A model generated the notes under the pieces. The model saw nothing but the letters and a program-made list of their open reading frames with translations, was not told the DNA's origin and did not search any database. A stretch of DNA of 44,071 bases from Steroidobacteraceae bacterium (GTDB lineage Bacteria; Pseudomonadota; Gammaproteobacteria; Steroidobacterales; Steroidobacteraceae), in contig JAQSWD010000009.1 of NCBI GenBank assembly GCA_029266835.1, positions 1 to 44,071 on the forward strand, written 5' to 3'. A program made the position numbers and the translations under genes. This document shows, piece by piece, positions 38,847 to 44,071 of this stretch. How positions within the stretch are numbered: the stretch's first letter is position 1; the number at the start of each line of letters is the position of its first letter.

Positions 38847-41381
38847 TCACTGACCGAACATACGTCCGACGTCAGGCGCGCGGATATCACCCGTTTTGGG
38901 GTCCCAATAGTACGACGACCCGAATTCCTTCTCCATGCGGCGCTTCATCTTCGACAGGTAGCCGGGCGAGACGTACTCTTGGAGATCGTTGAAGATCATC
39001 TGGTCAAGCGCCGTCTTTGCATACCACAGATTCGCCATCGGGATATTTTGCTTCCCGAAGCGGATCAACTCGGCGCCGAACTTCGTGTCTTTGCCCTGGG
39101 CCGCCTGAACGATGTTGCCTTGAGTCAGGTTGAACATCTGCTCGACGAGCGACGCCACCGGCCCGAGCGCGGCACCAAGCGGGCTGGACTCGTGGCGCGT
39201 GGTGCCCGAGAACAGGAAGTCACCATAGATGCCGAACGAGCCGCCGTTCAGGAACGCCTGAACCCAATTCTTCACGCCGCCTTCCTCGAACGGGTTCAGG
39301 TTCTTCGGGTCGCGGCCGGCGATCAGTTCCTTGAGCTGCAGCGTGAACGCGCCGACGACGGTGGTCGTAGCGATCAGGCTCGCGATGTACGCCGCTTTGC
39401 CTGCCCGGGTCGGCTGGGCCAGGCCGCGCTTCCAATGCCGCAGAACGACAGCGAGCGGGGTTGTCTTGAACAGGAACACGGAGCGCATGAGTTCGCCCTT
39501 CCACGTCCCACGCTGCAGGCCGCCACCGAACATCTCGCGTTCGATGTTCTTCGGCGTCACAACGGCCATGTCGATTTCCTCCGACACAGCACCGATCAGT
39601 CGCAGTGCAGCATTGCGGCGCAGGGCGGCAGCGGCTTGCGGGGACGGCGTCAGTCCAACGCTACGCAGGATCGGCGCCAGGTCGGCGTCCGACACCGCAT
39701 AGATCGCATCAGGCGTCAGGACAGTGTCGTTCCCGCCCCACTTCTCCGGCTGCGCGGCGCGCCACACCAGCCAGTCCTCATCGGTCACACCCTTCGACAG
39801 CAGGATGCGGTTGTCGTGCTCGTCCAGCTTCGCCAGCGAATCGACGTTCCGGGTCAGGTGCCCGATCGAATCCATCATCGTGACGCCGAACGCACGGCGG
39901 CGGACATCCGTGATGGCGTTCATGCCGGACGCGCGCATCGTGGCGTGCGCGAGCTTCGATGTGACCGTGCTGCCCAGGTTGTCCTGGCCCCAGCGGTTCA
40001 GGTCGCCGATCATCGTGTCCATCGCGAGGCCGGCCCGGCGCGCCTGGCGCAGTTCCTCGCCGTTCGTCAGGTTCATCGCGCGCAGCTCGTTCGCGAACAC
40101 CTTCATGTAACTCATGTCGTTCACCTTCGCGGTGATCGCGATCGTTCCCTCGTCAGCGATGGACGAAATAACGGCGCCACCCAGGCGCGTCGATACCAGG
40201 AAGTTCCGCAGCGCGTCCCCCGTGCGCGCGAGCCATTCACGCGCCACCGGCTGACTGTGCCCGGCCGAGAACTTCCACAGGTTCGTCAGCTTGACGGCCT
40301 GCTCTTGGTGATAACCCGAACGAAGCGGCTCGGCGATCGCGGCTTCCTTCAGCGACTGATCGCGCAGGTACTCGAACATTCGGTCAGGGTTCGGGCCGAA
40401 CTCCTCGACCATCGCGATATCGCGCGCCATGCCGCCGATGTGGTCGACCATCGTTTTTAGCAGCGGCTGATCGCCGTACTCCTGCCCATACTTCACGAAC
40501 GCGTCCGGGCCGGCGAGGTGGATCTGGCGGTGCTGCGAATGCGAGTTCGCTTTCATGCCCGAGCCCATGACGCCGCCGGGCTGGATCTTGTTCATCCCGT
40601 TCGTGGCGATCGTTTCCCAGGCCGCGCGCAAGAACTGCTCCATCTGCGGGTCAGTGAAAAACGAACCATCCTCGTTCACGTACTTCGATCGGTCGAGCAG
40701 CGGCATGATGTCCTGCGCCCACTTGTCGGCGCCGGCCTTCGCCACCTTGATCTGCGAGTGATGTTGCGGCATCACCCAATCCTCGAGCTTGCCGATCTTG
40801 CCGCCGACGTTGTTGAACTGCTCGCGCATGCTGTCGGCCACTTCCAGCCAGCCTTCAGCCGCTTTCACGATCTTCGGGTCGATGCCATTCCGCTGGCCGT
40901 ACAGCGCCCGGGTGAACGCGATGACGCCGTCATTGTTCTCGAACAGGCCGAACATGCGCGGGTCGAGCTGGTCAAACACGTCCTGGATACGGCGCAGTGC
41001 GTCGGCGCGGATCGCGGTCGCCAGTGTTTCGATGGATCGAAACGAGCCCTTGCCGTCAGTGACGGATGCGACCTTGCGCTTGATCGCATCCATGCGCCCG
41101 CCGGCCCATCCGCTCGTCTCGCGGTCGAGCCGGTCCTTCGTCAGAATTGTGCGCTCGAGACGGAACTTCTGCTGCTGCGCCTCGAACGTCAGCTCGGTGA
41201 CGGCTTCCTTCGCCGCCGCGTCCATCTGCTGGGCCTGAGACATCTGCGACCATGCAGCCGGGTCTTTGCGCGCAAGCTGGCGCATGTGGCGCGAGATACG
41301 GTCCTCAATGCCTTTGATCTCGGCCTGAGTCATGGTTCGGCCGGCGGCCTGCTGTACCGCTTGGATGCAACGTGCGCGCAT
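38847..41381 (-). CDS. Large ejection (internal virion) protein, 844 aa
   Basis: A helix-rich, polar protein with no signal peptide. A hydrophobic stretch at about 672-692 (AAYIASLIATTTVVGAFTLQ) precedes the region LIAGRDPKNLNPFEEGGVKN, a pattern recurring in podovirus internal core proteins. The N-terminal half has helical runs (EDRISRHMRQLARKDPAAWS). Its size and position, last of three giant genes following the tail tube genes, fit the T7 gp15/gp16 class that forms a conduit across the envelope. Exact role inferred. Confidence 0.72.
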   Translation of the reverse strand: MRARCIQAVQQAAGRTMTQAEIKGIEDRISRHMRQLARKDPAAWSQMSQAQQMDAAAKEAVTELTFEAQQQKFRLERTILTKDRLDRETSGWAGGRMDAIKRKVASVTDGKGSFRSIETLATAIRADALRRIQDVFDQLDPRMFGLFENNDGVIAFTRALYGQRNGIDPKIVKAAEGWLEVADSMREQFNNVGGKIGKLEDWVMPQHHSQIKVAKAGADKWAQDIMPLLDRSKYVNEDGSFFTDPQMEQFLRAAWETIATNGMNKIQPGGVMGSGMKANSHSQHRQIHLAGPDAFVKYGQEYGDQPLLKTMVDHIGGMARDIAMVEEFGPNPDRMFEYLRDQSLKEAAIAEPLRSGYHQEQAVKLTNLWKFSAGHSQPVAREWLARTGDALRNFLVSTRLGGAVISSIADEGTIAITAKVNDMSYMKVFANELRAMNLTNGEELRQARRAGLAMDTMIGDLNRWGQDNLGSTVTSKLAHATMRASGMNAITDVRRRAFGVTMMDSIGHLTRNVDSLAKLDEHDNRILLSKGVTDEDWLVWRAAQPEKWGGNDTVLTPDAIYAVSDADLAPILRSVGLTPSPQAAAALRRNAALRLIGAVSEEIDMAVVTPKNIEREMFGGGLQRGTWKGELMRSVFLFKTTPLAVVLRHWKRGLAQPTRAGKAAYIASLIATTTVVGAFTLQLKELIAGRDPKNLNPFEEGGVKNWVQAFLNGGSFGIYGDFLFSGTTRHESSPLGAALGPVASLVEQMFNLTQGNIVQAAQGKDTKFGAELIRFGKQNIPMANLWYAKTALDQMIFNDLQEYVSPGYLSKMKRRMEKEFGSSYYWDPKTGDIRAPDVGRMFGQ

Positions 41382-41384
41382 TAC

Positions 41385-43727
41385 TTACCCTCGGAGGAAG
41401 CAGGAGACAGCGGCAGGGAATGCCGCAGCGTCGGACTCTGCCTGTTTGATTGTCGCATCAGCTTCGGCCAGCGCAACGGCGGCGACGCGCATCTGTCCGT
41501 CGTCGTCCATGACGTGTGCATTCGGGGTGGACTCCATGACCTGGGCGACGGCTGCGGTGTCGGCCTCGCTGATCGGATCGGCGGGCTTCTCGATCGGCAC
41601 CAGTTCCAACTCGGCCCCGGAGTCGCGTTCAGCGACAGCCTTCGCCTCACGATCCACCTTCACCGGCTTCTCATCAATCGCCGCTGCCAGCAGCGCGGCC
41701 CGGCTGGGCGACGGAGCATCGAACGTATCGGCGAGCTGCGGGTTTCCCTGCTTGCGAACGTTGTCCGTGTACCGCGCCATCACATCGCCGAGATCCTTCC
41801 CCGACTCGACTGCGCGCAGCAGCGCCAGCGACTCAGGGCCGGCAGGCTGCGAGAACAGGTCCGTACCATCCACGATCGAATCCACCGAGCGGCCATCGCG
41901 CACCAGCGGTACGAGTTCCAGAGCGGCGTCCAGGTGCGGCGTGATGTCGCGCTCAGGCAACGTGCCACGCTCCATCTCGGCGCGCGCGCCGTCGACTTCC
42001 TTCGCCACCAGGGCCAGCGATTCGATATGGTCGTCAACCAGCGCCAGCGCCTTTTCGCCGAACACTTCGCTGACGACTGCCTTCGCCTCTGCCGGCTTCG
42101 GCGCAGCCGTGCTTTCGCGGACTGGCACCTTCCCGTACGACACCGCCAACTGCGCGCCCCTGTTGTCCTTGAACAACACGGCGTCATAGCCCTGCGCGAC
42201 CAGTGCTTCGGACGCGCCGTCTCGGTCTCCCTTCAGCTTCGTCAGTGCGTCGAACACCGTGCTGCCGCCGACCTTCGGTTTCGCGCCAAGCAACTCGCGG
42301 ATCTGCGCCACAGTCGCGCCGGCATCCGTCAGCACGCGCTCGGCATCTGCGCGCGGCATCACTGCGTCGGCGTTGAACGGCTTCACGGGAGCGAACGTCG
42401 CTTCGTACGTCGCGCCGCCCTGCCCGCGCGCGCCGGTCGAATCCAACTGGCCGCGCGAGTACGTCTCGGTGAACCCGGCATCAGTGCCCAGGTATACGCC
42501 ACGCCCGTAGCGATTGCCGGCGCGGGCCAGCGCGGGGTCGAGTTCGGTCAGGCCAACGGGCGCCCCGCTGTACCAGACCGTCGCCGGCTGCGGTGTGGCC
42601 GGCATCTCAGCCGCGCGAACAGGCGCGCCAGTGAACATCGGCTCGTCCGGGGCCTCGAGCCCCAGCGCGCGGACCTGCGCCCGCAGCGTTTCCACCTCGT
42701 CTAGCACGCGGCCGAGCGGGGCCAGATCCTCGACGACTGTACGGACGGCGGCCTGCACCTCGGTGCGCGTGCCCAGGAACTCCGCCTCGGCGACACCAGT
42801 GCGCGACACGTCAACCGGCCTGTCGTTAGCGATGTCCTCGATTGCCTTCGTGATCGCCTTCGAGTGAGCCGAGCGCGATGCCGGGTCGACCGGAACGCCT
42901 GGCGCCGTCTCGATCTCGAGGTGCTGCTTCGCCTTCGCAGCCAGCGCCGCGTCAGTCACTGGCACCCCTGCCGGCGTACGGGCGCCCGCGTTCGTGGATG
43001 CGCCGAGCACGCCGAACGCGCCGCCCAGGACAGCGTCTACAGCGATCGACTCCAGGTCGAACGCCTGGTACTGCTTCGCCATCTCCGGGTAACCGTTGGC
43101 CTCGAGCAACGACCCGACAGCGCCGCGCTGCACGACGCCTAGGCCGACGTTGCCGCCGACGCCAACGCCAATGCTTTTCAGAATGCTCGTGCCCACAGAC
43201 CCAGGCAGCAGCACGCCGGCCGCCATCGCGGCGCCTTCAATCGTGCCCTGGCCGAACGCAGTAGCCGTGTCGACGCCCTTTTCCTGAGCCACACGGAACG
43301 ACGAATACCCGGTCAGCGAGCCGGCAACAGCAGCGCCGCCGCCCGGGCCCGCCGCGATCGTGCCGGCAATCGCCCCGGGGAGCGTGCTCGTTAGCCCGTA
43401 GCCAAGCTGCCCGGCCAGGCCGACGTCGTCACCCGGCATCAAGTCGCGCACGGCTGTAACCGTCTTGCGCTGCTCGCCAGTCAGCCAGTCATTCGCGGTC
43501 GTGCCGCCGAACAGGTTGTCGATTGCGCTCGCCACCGGGCGCAGCGTAGGCGTCACCGCATCCCCCAGCAGCAGCGCCGGCTGAGCGATCACGCCTTGCA
43601 GCAGACCCTTGTACGTGGCAGTGCCGGCGCCCTCGAACACGCCTGCGCCAGGCATCAGCACCGGGCTCTGCCGAGCGCGCTCCAGCAGGTCGGCCTGAGC
43701 GCGCGGGTCGGTGTCGAAATAGCTCAT
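41385..43727 (-). CDS. Ejection protein with ADP-ribosyltransferase-like domain, 780 aa
   Basis: ATG 43727 is chosen because it overlaps the transglycosylase stop (ATGA). Residues about 60-240 are Gly/Ala-rich and hydrophobic (SLTGYSS, GAAMAAGVLLPGSVGTSILK, LESIAVDAVLGGAFGVLGAS), suited to membrane entry. Residues about 378-525 look like an ART fold: ATVWYSGAPVGL (first motif, Ser where H is usual), YGRGVYLGTDAGFTETYSRG (Tyr-containing second motif, as in GKGIYFTD of ART proteins), TYEATFAPVKPFNADAVM, and EALVAQGYDAVLFKDNRGAQ. Such domains occur in phage polyvalent proteins delivered with DNA. The remainder is helical and acidic. Toxin-like or host-modifying activity is inferred. Confidence 0.72.
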   Translation of the reverse strand: MSYFDTDPRAQADLLERARQSPVLMPGAGVFEGAGTATYKGLLQGVIAQPALLLGDAVTPTLRPVASAIDNLFGGTTANDWLTGEQRKTVTAVRDLMPGDDVGLAGQLGYGLTSTLPGAIAGTIAAGPGGGAAVAGSLTGYSSFRVAQEKGVDTATAFGQGTIEGAAMAAGVLLPGSVGTSILKSIGVGVGGNVGLGVVQRGAVGSLLEANGYPEMAKQYQAFDLESIAVDAVLGGAFGVLGASTNAGARTPAGVPVTDAALAAKAKQHLEIETAPGVPVDPASRSAHSKAITKAIEDIANDRPVDVSRTGVAEAEFLGTRTEVQAAVRTVVEDLAPLGRVLDEVETLRAQVRALGLEAPDEPMFTGAPVRAAEMPATPQPATVWYSGAPVGLTELDPALARAGNRYGRGVYLGTDAGFTETYSRGQLDSTGARGQGGATYEATFAPVKPFNADAVMPRADAERVLTDAGATVAQIRELLGAKPKVGGSTVFDALTKLKGDRDGASEALVAQGYDAVLFKDNRGAQLAVSYGKVPVRESTAAPKPAEAKAVVSEVFGEKALALVDDHIESLALVAKEVDGARAEMERGTLPERDITPHLDAALELVPLVRDGRSVDSIVDGTDLFSQPAGPESLALLRAVESGKDLGDVMARYTDNVRKQGNPQLADTFDAPSPSRAALLAAAIDEKPVKVDREAKAVAERDSGAELELVPIEKPADPISEADTAAVAQVMESTPNAHVMDDDGQMRVAAVALAEADATIKQAESDAAAFPAAVSCFLRG

Positions 43728-44071
43728 TGGGCGCCCTTCTTCTTGCGGTACTCGGCCCATTCTGCGGCGGATGCGTACACGCTCGGCGCGTCATCGCTCG
43801 GCTGGAACTTGTTCTCAGGCCCGAACGCCAGCGGGTTATCCCCCTGCGTCATCGACTGCTGGCGTTGTGCCGGCGCGACAACGGGCGGCGGAGCAATCGA
43901 CGTGTCGATCACCACCGGCTGGCCGTCCTTGCCCAGCAGGTACGCCCCGCCACTGGTCACCAGGTACTGGTTATCCCGCAGCGCCTGCAGGCCGTACGAA
44001 TCGAAATCGTCCATGCGCGTACCCTTGAGCCCGTTCGCGGTCATCGCCTGGTCGAACTGGAACCGAGCGCG
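43724..44071 (-). CDS. C-terminal part of the SLT ejection protein (continues at 1-2448)
   Basis: Open at base 44071 and reading to TGA at 43724, this is the 3' end of the transglycosylase gene beginning at 2448. Bases 43973-44071 repeat 1-99. The C-terminal part includes YLVTSGGAYLLGKDGQPVVI, a Pro-rich stretch, and SAAEWAEYRKKKGAQ. Stop overlaps the next start (ATGA). Confidence 0.9.
   Translation of the reverse strand, partial: RARFQFDQAMTANGLKGTRMDDFDSYGLQALRDNQYLVTSGGAYLLGKDGQPVVIDTSIAPPPVVAPAQRQQSMTQGDNPLAFGPENKFQPSDDAPSVYASAAEWAEYRKKKGAQ
43973..44071. repeat. Second copy of the 99-bp overlap
   Basis: Exact copy of 1-99; see that entry. Marks circular closure. Confidence 0.95.

Noticed and set aside
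38979-42704. Long plus-strand frames opposite the ejection proteins
   Set aside because: Shadow frames of GC-rich genes with Arg/His/Leu bias and no recognisable domain.

Overview
The window is a complete tailed-phage genome cut open inside a gene. Bases 1-99 are repeated exactly at 43973-44071, so the sequence closes into a circle of 43,972 bp, and the gene cut by the window edge (lytic transglycosylase ejection protein) reads through the junction as one 898-codon frame. The virion genes are those of a short-tailed phage (podovirus) of the Bordetella BPP-1 / Burkholderia BcepC6B type: T7-like portal, BPP-1-like major capsid and Bbp16-like cement protein, Bbp19-like protein, T7-like tail tube proteins and three very large ejection proteins. 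The sequence is GC-rich. The host is probably a GC-rich Gram-negative, most likely a betaproteobacterium (inference from relatives, GC and a Gram-negative spanin pair).

Layout. Nearly all genes are packed with 1-8 base overlaps (ATGA, TGATG). Minus strand, read right to left from the origin: 19580-18716 holds small membrane or exported proteins; 18696-12455 holds terminase, an HNH-type endonuclease, portal, small genes and scaffold; 12259-10563 holds capsid and cement protein; 10492-6812 holds a receptor-interaction block (FN3 fibre, SGNH hydrolase, polyproline/beta-propeller-like protein); 6738-2459 holds tail tube and small virion proteins; then, across the junction, transglycosylase, a protein with an ADP-ribosyltransferase-like domain, and a third ejection protein (to 38847); then tailspike (38784-36418) and the lysis cassette (36380-34198: two holin-like proteins, endolysin, nested Rz/Rz1).

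The early region is divergent around a switch at 26572-26717. Leftward run a Cro/YdaS-like regulator, SF2 helicase, VRR-NUC nuclease, SSB-like protein and a primase-helicase, ending at a candidate iteron-bearing replication origin (19640-19948). Rightward (26718-34196) run a YqaJ exonuclease and RecT annealing protein, with an HNH endonuclease between them, followed by a string of small unknown genes.

The most notable signals are: (1) a repeated element GTGTTGCGATGATT, or its complement, at promoters across the genome, often as a face-to-face pair 45-49 bp across; (2) the symmetrical origin with TGGCAC iterons and a perfect 17-bp inverted repeat around a GT tract; (3) an ADP-ribosyltransferase-like domain in a predicted ejected virion protein; (4) a 13-codon minigene linking tailspike to holin. 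No integrase, CI-type repressor, reverse transcriptase, DNA polymerase, RNA polymerase, tRNA or CRISPR array was seen, so the phage probably uses host polymerases, and its lifestyle (virulent, or a temperate relative that lost integration) is open.
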